A stretch of 64,000 nucleotides of DNA. Origin: an uncultured Bryobacterales bacterium (lineage in GTDB: Bacteria > Acidobacteriota > Terriglobia > Bryobacterales > UBA6623). This document shows positions 48,493-58,600 of this stretch, piece by piece (positions within the stretch are counted from its first letter, which is position 1; every line of letters begins with the position of its first letter). The stretch is from the NCBI GenBank assembly GCA_951813605.1, contig OX638379.1, positions 4,848,062 to 4,912,061 of the forward strand, read 5' to 3'. Position numbers and translations under genes: made by a program. The notes beneath the pieces are model-generated. The model saw only the letters and a program-made list of their open reading frames with translations, had not been told where the DNA came from and did no database searches.

Positions 48493-48688
48493 GGTGGTCG
48501 CGCGGGTCGAATGTCCGCGAGCCAGTCCATTCCCACCGGCCGGTCCGCGCTGCGGGGCCGGAGACGTTGCCCGTAGATTCGCTTTCCAGAGAAAGCGGGT
48601 CGTCAGCTCGCCGCCGAATCGGGGGCCGTGCGAAGAATCCGGGACCCAACGGCAGAGGCGCGGGACTGCGTGGCGGCAAGCCAGGGGG

Positions 48689-50386
48689 TTACTCTTCGTG
48701 AGAGAGCTGGCTGCGTTTCAGGGCCAGTTCGCCTTGGACCTCGTTATCGATGCTCACGATGCGAAACGTCACAGTGGGGTCGGGCTCGCTGGTGTCGAAT
48801 TCGAGAAGGCCGAAAGACTGCTTCTCGTTGTATCCGAACAGCGCCCCGGGCATTAGCCGATGCACGTGCTCGTTGGTGAGGCGGGAGCTTTCGAACTCGT
48901 ATAACGGGTACCCGTTGGCGCGATCGATCCGCCGGGCGTCCGATCGATGGCGGTCGGCCGAGAGCAGGAACACCCCCTCGATCTCGTTCTCCGCCAGGAA
49001 GTCGAAGATCTCGGCGCGTTCCGCGCGAAAGCCGTTCCACGTGTCGACCGCATCGCCCTTGGTGTCGAACGACCACGGCACGGGCGAGACCAGCACCTTG
49101 AACGTGGCGGTGGATCGCTTCACTTGATCGAGCAGCCACCCCTTCTGCGCCGGCCCCAGCATTGTTTTCTCGTTCGCGTAAGGATTCGTGCGATAGAAGC
49201 GGCCGTCCAGCATGAAGAAGTCCACATCGCCGATCGAGAAGGCGAACCAGACGCCGGGCCACCCTTCGGAGCCGTAGCCTGGGTTCACCCAGTTCTCGCG
49301 AAACTGGCGCCACGACGGCAGCTTCCAAGGCGGCTTGTCCTTGTAGGGCCCCATCCACACATCGTCCGTAGCGCAGTCGTGGTCGTCCCAGATGGCGTAG
49401 ATCGCGGTCGAGGCGGTTAGTCGACGGAACTCCTCGCGTGATTGCCTGCGGTAGTAGGTGTAGTAGTGAAGGCTGTTGGGGCCTACCGGAAAGTCCAGGT
49501 AGACGTTGTCACCCAGGAAGAGGAACGCCAGCGGATCATGGGATCGAATCAGGTCCCACACTCGTTCGTTACGGGTCACGTAGCCTGCTCCTCCGCCGAA
49601 TCCGACATTGAAGCGACTCGGCTTGCCGCGCTCCGGAAACGTGCGGAACGACGGATAGTCGGGCCCCGAGACGGAATCCCCGTCTAGGATCACCTCATAG
49701 CGATAGGTCGTGTCGGGTCGCAGGCCTACGATCTCGGCCACGGCCGTGTAGTCGGACTCGCTGCTGGTCCGCGCGGTCGCCGAGCGCAGCTGACCACGGA
49801 AATCGGTGCCCGTTCCAGCAGCCACCTGCACGTCGCTCTCGTTGGCCGTTCGCACCCAGATTCGCGCCGTCGTCCCCGTTACCGAGCCGACCATCGGGCC
49901 GTGAACCAGTTCGCGGTCGAGTCGGGCTAGTTCACGCTGGAAGGGGACGTGCTCCACCAGCGGCGCGAGGAGATCTCTGGGACCGGCGATGAACCGCTCG
50001 ATCGGCAGGCCCGCTTCCAAGGCTCGTTGCACCGCGCTCATCGCGAGGTCCAGCTCGCCGAGCTGCGTCCGAGCCACGGCAAGATTGAACAACGACTCCT
50101 GATCCGTCGGGTCGTCGGCCAGAAGTGCTTCGGCGTCGAGGACGGCTTTCTCCGGATTGCCCTGGACGATGTACAGCATCTGCCGCTGTCCATTGCGCTT
50201 AACTGCGGTGTGCTCGGTGAAGAATCGCAGGTTCCAAGGCGTCTCGCTGCCAAAGTAAGGGAATTCGGAGCCGTCCAGGTACGCCTCGTCGGGTGCGAAG
50301 CCGCGGACCGGCTCCGTGGGCTGCGGGGCGCATCCGGCCGGCACGATCATTGCCAGCGCCATACAACCCTTCTTGCAGGAGAACAT
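48689..50386 (-). CDS. TPR-PhoD lipoprotein (alkaline phosphatase D family)
   Basis: A 565-residue metallophosphoesterase lipoprotein. The lipobox is in AMIVPAGCAPQ. Two TPR-like repeats (ESLFNLAVARTQLGELDLAM) precede an N-terminal Fn3-like PhoD domain (TGTTARIWVRTANESDVQV) and the catalytic domain. Metal motifs: FLFLGDNVYLD, IWDDHDCATDD and LLSADRHRSD. PhoD enzymes are Ca/Fe phosphodiesterases or phospholipase-like. The TPR addition is uncommon. ATG 50386 starts the signal peptide; upstream codons in frame are rejected. It lies 167 bases downstream of the CRTAC1 gene on the same strand. Confidence 0.88.
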   Translation of the reverse strand: MFSCKKGCMALAMIVPAGCAPQPTEPVRGFAPDEAYLDGSEFPYFGSETPWNLRFFTEHTAVKRNGQRQMLYIVQGNPEKAVLDAEALLADDPTDQESLFNLAVARTQLGELDLAMSAVQRALEAGLPIERFIAGPRDLLAPLVEHVPFQRELARLDRELVHGPMVGSVTGTTARIWVRTANESDVQVAAGTGTDFRGQLRSATARTSSESDYTAVAEIVGLRPDTTYRYEVILDGDSVSGPDYPSFRTFPERGKPSRFNVGFGGGAGYVTRNERVWDLIRSHDPLAFLFLGDNVYLDFPVGPNSLHYYTYYRRQSREEFRRLTASTAIYAIWDDHDCATDDVWMGPYKDKPPWKLPSWRQFRENWVNPGYGSEGWPGVWFAFSIGDVDFFMLDGRFYRTNPYANEKTMLGPAQKGWLLDQVKRSTATFKVLVSPVPWSFDTKGDAVDTWNGFRAERAEIFDFLAENEIEGVFLLSADRHRSDARRIDRANGYPLYEFESSRLTNEHVHRLMPGALFGYNEKQSFGLLEFDTSEPDPTVTFRIVSIDNEVQGELALKRSQLSHEE

Positions 50387-50553
50387 CAGACTGCGCGAAC
50401 CTGATTCGCCGCGGGCTGCCTGCCGCAGATCGATTTCCCGGCGCGAACCGACCAAGACTCTAGCACTCTCCGGCCTTGAACCAACCGCGCCAGAGGCCCG
50501 GCGCGAGCATTCCGCGCTCGTGGGGCCTTCGTTCGGGTCCTGCACCCGGTCGT

Positions 50554-52782
50554 CTACGGACCAAACTCCACTGCCTGGTAAGGCCTCGCCTCCAATCCGT
50601 CCCGGTCCTCTCTGACAACAACGAACTGATTGACGCCGACATCACGAAAAACCTGAGTGCGATCCGACGCTGGCCAGTAGATTTCCAGCCGGTCGACCCT
50701 CGCGGCTCGTCCCAGGCCGATATGCTGGCGCAACGGGTTCGCTCCGAAGCTTCCTCCGCTGTTCACCCAGCGATAGACAGAGCGCCGGTTGCCGTTCTCC
50801 GAGATGACCGCGCGGATCCGGGAGCCGATTGCGCAGGCGCTGGACTCGACGCCGACAAGGCGGACGACCAGCCAATTATTCTCGAAGCCGGGATTCTCGA
50901 AGAGTGCGTTGGCGTACACGTCGCCCGCGTACGCCCCGCCGAGCTCGACAAATAGGTCCTGGTCCCCGTCGTGGTCGAAGTCGGCGAACGCCACACCGTG
51001 GCCCTTCTGCAGGTGGCCCACGCCAGCCGATGTCGTGACATCGACAAACTGCTTTCCCCCGACATTGCGAAACAACAGGTTCGGCATGAGTCCTTCGTAC
51101 TCGGGGTATCCGGTTCCAAGATAGAAATCGAGGAATCCGTCGTTGTCGAGATCGCCAAAGTTCGATCCCATGGGTTGCGTGATGTGATTCAGGTTGACCT
51201 CGAATCCCACGTCCCTGAACGAGCCGCTGCCATCTCCTGCGTACAGGCTGTCGGGCTCGGTTTCCATCGATGGCAGGCCCATGAAGTGGGCCGCGACGTC
51301 GTCGACTCGGCGCTCGTATCCGCTTACGAACAGATCGAGGCTCCCATCGTTGTTGAAGTCCCAGAACCAGGTCGGAAAGCTCTTGAACGGATAGGTGACG
51401 TTGGCTTCGGCCGCGACATCCGAAAACGTGCCGTCGCCCGCGTTGCGATAGAGGCGATTCACGGCTCCGAAGTTCGACACGTAAATGTCGGGCAGACGGT
51501 CGCCATCATAGTCTCCCCAGACGACCCCCTTGGCGACTGCGTCGTTCGTGACGCCAGCGGCCACCGCGACATCGGAGAAGGTGCCGTCGCCGTTGTTGCG
51601 AAACAGCTGGCTGGGGAAGGTCTCGTTGCCCACGTAAAGGTCGAGATCTCCGTCGTTGTCGAAGTCAGCCCAGGCCGCCGTCTGCGTCGGATAGTGATTG
51701 CCACCGAGTCCGGCGTCGATCGTGACGTCGCGAAAACGCGCGTTGCCATCGTTTTGCAATAGGGAATTCGGGTGCCTCCCGGCCTTCTCCAGCCATGCGC
51801 CCCTCAGGACGTACACATCGAGATCGCCATCGCTGTCGTAGTCGGCTTGGACCAGGTTCAGCCCGCCGTATAGACCGAGAAAACCGGCTTCCTCGGTGCG
51901 CTCGCCGAAGGTGCCGTCCCCGTTGTTGCGAAAGAAGCGCAGCTGGCCATTCGGATTCCAGTCCGACACGACGAGGTCCAGCCAGTTGTCCCCGTCGAAA
52001 TCGTCGGCGATGGCCCCTCCGCTCAAGCTGACCGTGTTCAGACCGAGCTCGAGAGCGACATCGCGGAACCGCGGCACGTCCTGCTCGGACTCGAAGCGCT
52101 CGGGAGGAATCAGAAACGCGCCCGGAACTTCCGCAGGATATCCGCCAACGGTCATGTAGGCCAGGTTGAGCAGCCATCGGGCCGCTTTATGGCTGGATTG
52201 TCGGCGGAGCACCTCGGTCAGGTGCTGGATGGCTGTTCGCGCGGGGTCCTGGTCGCGATGGATTCCGCCGTCGCGTATCGGCAGGATGCAGCTGGCGGCG
52301 TCGCGGTGGGCGATGCAGTTGCGAGCCTCGCCCAAGCGGAGGTAGGCGACCGCGAGTTGAAAGGCCGGCTGAACAAGCCTGGAATCTGACAGGTCGTACG
52401 CCTTTCGGAGGTGCTCGATGGCCTCTTGGTTGTTACCTAGGCGGAGTTCGTCCTTGCCGACGAGGAGTCGCAGCCTGGCCTGCTGGGCGGGCGGCGAGTC
52501 GATGCGCAGCTGTTTCAGCAGGTGACGCTCGCCTGCGTGAAAATCTGCACCGGTGTACAAGTTCTCGACAGAATTCCGCTTGCGAATCTCTTCCAGCAGG
52601 GCAAGCATGCGTAGGTGACCGTCAGCAACAGACGTCGTCGGAGCGCCGCTCTCAAGAGCGGAAGCCCGCTTGTTGGTTCCGGTTGCCGTCTGCGCGTGAC
52701 CGCGCGGGATCGCTCCAACCACCAACAGCAATAGCAGTGCGCCGCAGAGCGCACTCACGACCCGCATCAACTTCTGTTTCAC
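50554..52782 (-). CDS. CRTAC1-like FG-GAP/UnbV-ASPIC protein with N-terminal TPRs
   Basis: A 742-residue exported protein. The signal is VVSALCGALLLLLVVGAIPRG. TPR-like helices follow (RLRLLVGKDELRLGNNQEAI). Seven FG-GAP calcium-binding repeats of the beta-propeller come next, for example DFDGDNWLDL, DYDSDGDLDV, DFDNDGDLDLY, DLDNDGFLDFY and DFDHDGDQDLF. A C-terminal UnbV/ASPIC domain closes it (NNWLVVRLVG, GSRIRAV, RLEIYWPASDRTQ). Members are surface or secreted proteins with calcium-stabilised propellers. Start is GTG 52782 or ATG 52767; the first gives a basic N-terminus KQK. Confidence 0.9.
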   Translation of the reverse strand: MKQKLMRVVSALCGALLLLLVVGAIPRGHAQTATGTNKRASALESGAPTTSVADGHLRMLALLEEIRKRNSVENLYTGADFHAGERHLLKQLRIDSPPAQQARLRLLVGKDELRLGNNQEAIEHLRKAYDLSDSRLVQPAFQLAVAYLRLGEARNCIAHRDAASCILPIRDGGIHRDQDPARTAIQHLTEVLRRQSSHKAARWLLNLAYMTVGGYPAEVPGAFLIPPERFESEQDVPRFRDVALELGLNTVSLSGGAIADDFDGDNWLDLVVSDWNPNGQLRFFRNNGDGTFGERTEEAGFLGLYGGLNLVQADYDSDGDLDVYVLRGAWLEKAGRHPNSLLQNDGNARFRDVTIDAGLGGNHYPTQTAAWADFDNDGDLDLYVGNETFPSQLFRNNGDGTFSDVAVAAGVTNDAVAKGVVWGDYDGDRLPDIYVSNFGAVNRLYRNAGDGTFSDVAAEANVTYPFKSFPTWFWDFNNDGSLDLFVSGYERRVDDVAAHFMGLPSMETEPDSLYAGDGSGSFRDVGFEVNLNHITQPMGSNFGDLDNDGFLDFYLGTGYPEYEGLMPNLLFRNVGGKQFVDVTTSAGVGHLQKGHGVAFADFDHDGDQDLFVELGGAYAGDVYANALFENPGFENNWLVVRLVGVESSACAIGSRIRAVISENGNRRSVYRWVNSGGSFGANPLRQHIGLGRAARVDRLEIYWPASDRTQVFRDVGVNQFVVVREDRDGLEARPYQAVEFGP

Positions 52783-53881
52783 CGGATTGCGGCGGAGGTA
52801 AACCGTGGGCGATCTCGTTCGATTGGGCAGCGAGTCAGCAAGATCAAAGCAGGCTACTCGAGTCGTACGGACCACCGACTGAACGGATCGTATCAGAAAG
52901 AGGGGACAGCGCGATTGCTCCGTCTCGTCCTCTTTTTCCTCGGGGCGGGGGAGGATGAGGCCCGAGCTGGTCCGCGCCGCCTTGCGATTTCCAAATCCGA
53001 ATGGCCACTGCTGGTTCAGCGGGCGGCTCGTACGGATACCGTTCTCGGAGCCTTTCCTTGAGCGCGGGCCGCTGCCGGCGCAAGGCGGGCAAGTGCTCTT
53101 CGCCGGATTTTCCTGCGAAGGCCTTCGGAGTAGCGCAATCTGCGTAGCGGCCAAGAGTCCGGACTCTCGATCAAGGTGATTGCAGGATGAGGAGATCTTC
53201 GCACTTTGCGGATCCTTGTCCCACGTCGGCGTCGCTGGCAAACCGACCTTCGCCGGCGGCCCCTATACCGTCCCAATGCACTCTGTCTGCCACAGATTCA
53301 AGTCCAAGCACTGGCCGATCGCTTGATTGACGATGGAACTCCTCGGTCTCTACTGGTCGTCGCCGACGTTCTCAGGCTGCCCAGCCTTGTCGGCGTCCGT
53401 TCGAATCGCAATCGAAGCAACATCCATTTGAAAGCCATTGGATCGACAGTTGCCATGCCAAGCGCGGTTCCCGTCTCTCGTTCAAGAAGCGGACAGAAGA
53501 TGCTTTGGGCAGGTGGTCGCGTCTCCTGGTTCGCACCGCGCAGATCGCCGACATATCCACCGGCCTAGGAGCGCATCGATCCGGTCGCGCGGGGGCACGC
53601 GGTCCAGGACGGCTGCGGCCAGGCCAGGACCACAAAGCAGCGCGACGATCTGGCCTCCTGGGCGACTCGCTAGGACGCGCAGGGTCGAGTTCGCACTACG
53701 CGTGCGCTGTTCGATACGTTTCCCGGGGCCTGCCTTCTTGCGTCGCTTGCTCGGCCGCGGCCGAGTGCAAGCCAACTCTGAGACAGGGATTGCAATCCGC
53801 AATCCGGCTTGCCGACTGTTCCGCGAATGACCCGCCGGGTGGCCGACACCCGCGGCCTTGCCCCTACACGCGGAATTCCGC
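52783..53881. other. Large intergenic region, nothing recognised
   Basis: About 1.1 kb. Several frames over 100 codons exist on both strands but all are Arg/Pro/Ser-rich and resemble no protein. On the minus strand TACGAT near 52888 could be a -10 box for the CRTAC1 gene. No RNA gene or mobile element was seen. Confidence 0.45.
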
Positions 53882-55468
53882 TCAAGCCGCGAGTCGCTCG
53901 GATTCGGGTCTCGAGACGGGCTCGTTGACGGTCCCGGCACCCTTTCCCCGCCTGTGCCTCTTGTGCGCTTGGTAGCCCTCGGCGAGAATTCGCAAGAAGC
54001 TGGCGCGGTTCTGCCAAAGGAGCGCGATCCAGTGGCGTTTCGTCATCTGGGGGAAGTAGATTCCTCGGAACGCGAGCCGCGTAAAGAACATCGTCGCTCG
54101 CTCGTGGAACGGGCGGCCCTCGATCCGTTTGAGTGCACGTGCCGTGGACTCCGGCGAGTACGACTCTGTCCACGCCTCGTGGACCTCTGCCTCCGCCTCG
54201 TCGATTGTGATGTGCTCCGGAGTGTAGGCCATGCGGAACGGGCGGAAGTCGAGCCAGTGCTTCGGCCGGGTCAGGCGTCCCTGCGCCAGCAGGCGGTCGT
54301 ACAGCGGTGTCGCCGGGTACGGCGTCATCAGGCCGTAGACAGGAAGGCCGGGCGGCCAGCTGTTGATTGCCGCCAGCGTTTTCTGGGCCACGCCCGGGCG
54401 GTCCCCGTCCATCCCGAAGATGAACGACGTGATCGAATAGATCCCGCGGCTGGCGAGGCGGTCGAGCACTTCCCCGTACAGCCCGGGCTTGTTGAATCCC
54501 TTGTTGACGTCTTTCAGACTCTCGGCGTCAATGGACTCCAAGCCCATGAAGATCCAGCGGCCCCCGCTTTCCTTGATCAAATCGACCAGCTCTTCGTCCT
54601 TGAGCAGGTTCATGCTGATCTGCGCGACCCACGGAACGTGGGCCCCCCGGTCGATCATCGCCCGCAGCAGCGACTTGGTACGACGCTTGTTGATCGCGAA
54701 GTTATCGTCGATGAAGAATACGCCTACCTTGCCTCCTTCGGCCTTCGCCCTCGCCTTGAGTCGCAGGATCTCGTCGACCACGCTGTCGTTGCTCCGGAAG
54801 CGGATCGAGTCCCCGAAGAAGCCGGTGACCGTGCAGAAATCGCAGCCGTACGGGCAGCCCCGGCCGGACTCGATCGGAACAATGTACAGGCTCTTCCAAG
54901 TGCTGCCGGCCTTTTCCAGCATGTATCGCGTCCAAGCGGGAACCTTGGCGATCAGGTCGAACTGCCGCAGGTCCATCGTCTCCCAAGGGATCCTGGGATA
55001 GTCCTCCAGCGACGGCTTGACCTCCACGCCGAAAGCGTCGACGGGCTTGTAGACTTCTTTCAGCTCCCCGGCCTCGGCGTCGCGAACGATTTGCGGCCAG
55101 ACGTTGTCGGCCTCGCCCAGCGCCACTGCGTCCGCGTGCCGCGGCTCCCCGTCCCGCCCGATCGGCTCGTCGGGCACCTCCGTGACATGCGGCCCGCCCA
55201 TCACCACCTTGGCGCCTGCAGCACGGATGGCGTCCGCCATGAGGTAGGCCCTCGCCGCCATGCGCGTCATGGCTCCGATTCCAGCCAGTTCGATCTTGTT
55301 TTCCCTGACGAAGTCGGCGATCCCCTCCTCGGTCACGTTCTGGGCGTTGCCGTCGATGAGGAAGACTTTGTGCCCCGGCGGCGTGACGGCCTGCAGAACG
55401 AACATCCACAGGTGCGGCATGTAGTTCTTCGTGACCTGGTTGTCGGGGTTGTAAAGGAGGATGTTCAT
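53882..55468 (-). CDS. B12-binding-domain radical SAM protein
   Basis: A 528-residue enzyme. The N-terminal half is a cobalamin-binding-type Rossmann domain (MNILLYNPDNQ, VMGGPHVTEVPDEP, LGEADNVWP). The radical SAM domain has the cluster motif CPYGCDFC (Cys205, 209, 212; C-x3-C-x2-C), with the SAM-binding part GKVGVFFIDDNFAINKRR and FMGLESID. A C-terminal helical domain with basic end follows. B12-type radical SAM enzymes methylate or rearrange unactivated carbons, for example in lipids. The target here cannot be predicted, and no neighbouring gene suggests one. Confidence 0.88.
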   Translation of the reverse strand: MNILLYNPDNQVTKNYMPHLWMFVLQAVTPPGHKVFLIDGNAQNVTEEGIADFVRENKIELAGIGAMTRMAARAYLMADAIRAAGAKVVMGGPHVTEVPDEPIGRDGEPRHADAVALGEADNVWPQIVRDAEAGELKEVYKPVDAFGVEVKPSLEDYPRIPWETMDLRQFDLIAKVPAWTRYMLEKAGSTWKSLYIVPIESGRGCPYGCDFCTVTGFFGDSIRFRSNDSVVDEILRLKARAKAEGGKVGVFFIDDNFAINKRRTKSLLRAMIDRGAHVPWVAQISMNLLKDEELVDLIKESGGRWIFMGLESIDAESLKDVNKGFNKPGLYGEVLDRLASRGIYSITSFIFGMDGDRPGVAQKTLAAINSWPPGLPVYGLMTPYPATPLYDRLLAQGRLTRPKHWLDFRPFRMAYTPEHITIDEAEAEVHEAWTESYSPESTARALKRIEGRPFHERATMFFTRLAFRGIYFPQMTKRHWIALLWQNRASFLRILAEGYQAHKRHRRGKGAGTVNEPVSRPESERLAA

Positions 55469-55604
55469 GGATCGTTCAGCCGCTTGAGCATTGAGGCCGT
55501 CTGCTGCTGAACGTCCGCAATCCTAAGGGGCGAGATCTGATCTCGCTACGCAGATGCAAGCCTACCACGGATCGAGGCGCCCGCGCTGACCAGCATCAGG
55601 ATTC

Positions 55605-55632
55605 GGCCCGCAACCGGTGACGGTTGCGGGCC
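55605..55632. terminator. Perfect 12-bp hairpin with GTGA loop after the TonB receptor gene
   Basis: GGCCCGCAACCG at 55605-55616 and its exact inverted copy at 55621-55632 enclose a four-base loop GTGA (TCAC on the other strand). It lies about 20 bases past the stop of the receptor gene (minus strand). No T-run follows, so if it is a terminator it is atypical, or acts as an mRNA stabiliser. Confidence 0.55.
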
Positions 55633-55652
55633 TCGGCCTCCATTATAGGCCG

Positions 55653-58600
55653 CTAGAAGTAGAGTTTCAAGCCGAGTTGGCCGATCCGGGCGGACTCGGC
55701 TGCCGTGATGTTCCCGAAATTGTTGTTTCCGAAACTGGTGTTCGGACGGCGGAAGATCGTGTGGTTGAAAAAGTTGAAGAACTCCGCGCGGAACTGCAAG
55801 CGGACTCTCTCGCTGAACGGGAAGTCCTTCAAAATCGACACGTCCCAGTTGATGAATTCCGGCTCCCGGGCGTCGGGCAGGAAGTTCCCCATGTTGCCGA
55901 ACATGAACGGTTCCGGCTGCTCGAACGCCGCGGCGTTGAAATACGGCTTGCTCGCGAAGCGACCGCCCAGCCGCTCGACCAAGCTGCCCTCGGTCACAGG
56001 ACTCTGGCCCACGACGCGGTTCGGCGTTTGACGGCCACCATACGAATTCAGGTTGTTGAACCTAGAGGTGATGCCGACGGGCAGCCCGCTCTGCATCGTC
56101 GTGACACCGTTGATGTTCCAGCCTCCCAGGACTTGGTTAACCCAGCCGCCGCGGTTCAGCAGCGCCCTGCCTTTGCCAAACGGCAACTCGTACTGGTAGT
56201 TGATGACCAATCGGTGGGCGATATCCAAGCCGGACAACGTCCTGTCCAATCGCTTGTCGTAGTGGTTGGTGTAGCCGGGGTTCTGGGCACCGAGGAATCC
56301 GGCCACGGAACTTACGTCGTCGATCATCTTCGACCAGGTGTACGCGCCGAGCAGCTGCAGCCCGTTGGAATAGCGTTTGCGGACCTTCATCTGCAGGGCA
56401 TGGTACGAGGAATGGAACTCGTAGCCGCGAGGCGTGTTGACGCCCGTGAAGTGGGGATAGGGCCGCAGCAGCTGGCCAACCGCAATTGTCCGCCGGCCAA
56501 GCCCCAGGTTGCTCGGTATCACGCCGAAGAACGGGTTCTCGACCCGGTCGTTGAGTCCGTCGCCAAGGGACTGGTACTCGTTTGGCAGCTGGTTAAACTG
56601 CACGCCGGTCCCAAGCAGCTTCACGCCCGAATTCCCAGCGTAGGCGATGTCGACCAGCCAGTTGTCGGGCAATTCGTACTGGATATTGAAGTTCCACTGC
56701 ACGGAGTAGGGCGTCCGGTCCGTGCGCACGATGGCCGCCGGGCTCTGCCCGAGGAATGTCGCTAGCCCCTCGGACCCGTTCGAGGGCGCGTTGAAGCCCA
56801 GCGGAAACGGACTGGAAATGTCGGTGAACGGCGTCCGGCCTCCGTCCTGGCTGCCGATGACGGGCGCAATGGAGTTGAAGCTGACGGCGCCAGCCGTCGC
56901 GGTTCCCGGCCCGAATCCGGTTGTCGGGTTGTAGAAGATGCCCGCTCCGGTACGGATGACCAGCCTATCCGTGAGCTTGTAGGCCAGGCCGATGCGCGGC
57001 GCGACGTTGTTGTTGTCGTAGTTCTTGATGTGCCGCGGATTTCCGTCGACCCCGGCGAATTGCAGCCCGCCCCGAACCGGCCGTTCCATGCCGGGCGTGT
57101 CCAGCACCAGATCGGGCTGCGCGGCATTGAAGTCGAACCAGCCAGCCCGGTTGAAGCGCTCCGTGATCGGGCGGTCTTGGTCCCACCGCAGTCCCAGGTT
57201 GAGAGTCAGCTTGTCCGTGACGCGCCAGTCGTCCTGGAGGTAGAAGCCCCAGTACGGCGTTTGCTGCGAGAGCGCCGGCTCGAACCGGATGCGGCCGCCG
57301 TTCATGAATCCGAGAAGCATGCTCGCGACCGAGTTGCCTTGGCTGCCGCGATTGAACCGCTCGCGCGTCCAGTTCCGGTTGAACTGGTAGAATCCCGCCG
57401 GATCGGCGGGCCGGTGGTTCGACACGCGGTTCAGCCGGTACACGCCGCCGAACTTGATCGTGTGGTCTCCGAACAGGCGGGACATGTCGCCGACCCACGT
57501 GCTCGACTCGAACTTGTTGCCGATATACCAAAACGCGTTGTTGCCCATCTGCTGAAAGTCCGCGACCTGCACGCGGGGAAAAACCGGGAACTGCACTTGG
57601 CCGTCCAGGTCGCCCGGGAGCCCGAGCGACGCCTGCGAGACATCCTCTTCGATATAGCGGCGGGGGTTCGCATGGTAGGAGTAGCCGAAGTTCCCGTGCA
57701 TGACCCAGCCGTTCCACAAGTAGGTGTCGTCGACCGTATAGGAGCGGTTGATCCCGCCGTTCCACCCGGAGCCGGGCGAAGCGATGTTGTTCCAGCGGCT
57801 CGGCAGGGTGTTGATGACCTTGTTGAGGGAGACGCGGACGAAGAGGTTGTTGTTGTCGCTGGTGCGGTAGTCCACCTTGGTCGAGGTGTCCCAGGTGTTC
57901 GGTCTCGAGCCGAGCTGCGAGAAGAAGTTGTTGCGTATGCCGGGGGCCGTCGGCTCGGGGTAGTAGGAAAGTAGCCCGAGCGCCGTGGGGTTGTGGCGTT
58001 CTGCTGGGACGGCATTGTTCGGAAACGGGTCGCGGGTCCCGTCAGCGCGGAGCGTCATCGGGTCGTGGACAACCCGGTTGTCCTCGCTGAAGTCCCCCTG
58101 CTTCATCAACCGTGTCGGCACCGACTGCGTGACCGAGGCCGGGTTGACTTGCCTGCGGAATTCGACGCTCTGGAAAAAGAAGAGCCGGTCGCGGGACGCC
58201 GAGAGCGGTCCTCCCAGCGTGCCGCCGAACTGGTTGAATCGGAAAGGCGCGCGGTCGCGACCGTTAGCATTCGCGAACCAGTTGTTGGCTTGCAGCTTGT
58301 CGTTGCGCAGGAATTCGTAGAGCACGCCATGGAATTCGCTCCCCCCGGATCGCGTGACCATGTTCACCACGGCGCCCGCCGTCCGTCCGTATTGCGCCGA
58401 GAACGCGTTGGTCTGGACCTTGAACTCCTGCAGCGTGTCGGGCGAGGGGATGTAGGAGGGCTGGTTGAAGCCCATCACCTCCTGGGACGAACCGTCGAGC
58501 ATGATCGAGTTGGCGACATTGCGCCCGCCGTTGGCCGAGAACGCGACCGCCGAGATCGATCCGTTGCCGCTTGTCGAGTTGCGGAAGTTGCGCGTCGTGT

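Noticed and set aside
52783-53881. Hidden gene in the 1.1 kb intergenic gap
   Set aside because: All frames on both strands were read; none showed a signal peptide, motif or repeat.
53858-55510. Long plus-strand frame opposite the radical SAM gene
   Set aside because: Antisense shadow; the minus-strand protein has full radical SAM motifs.
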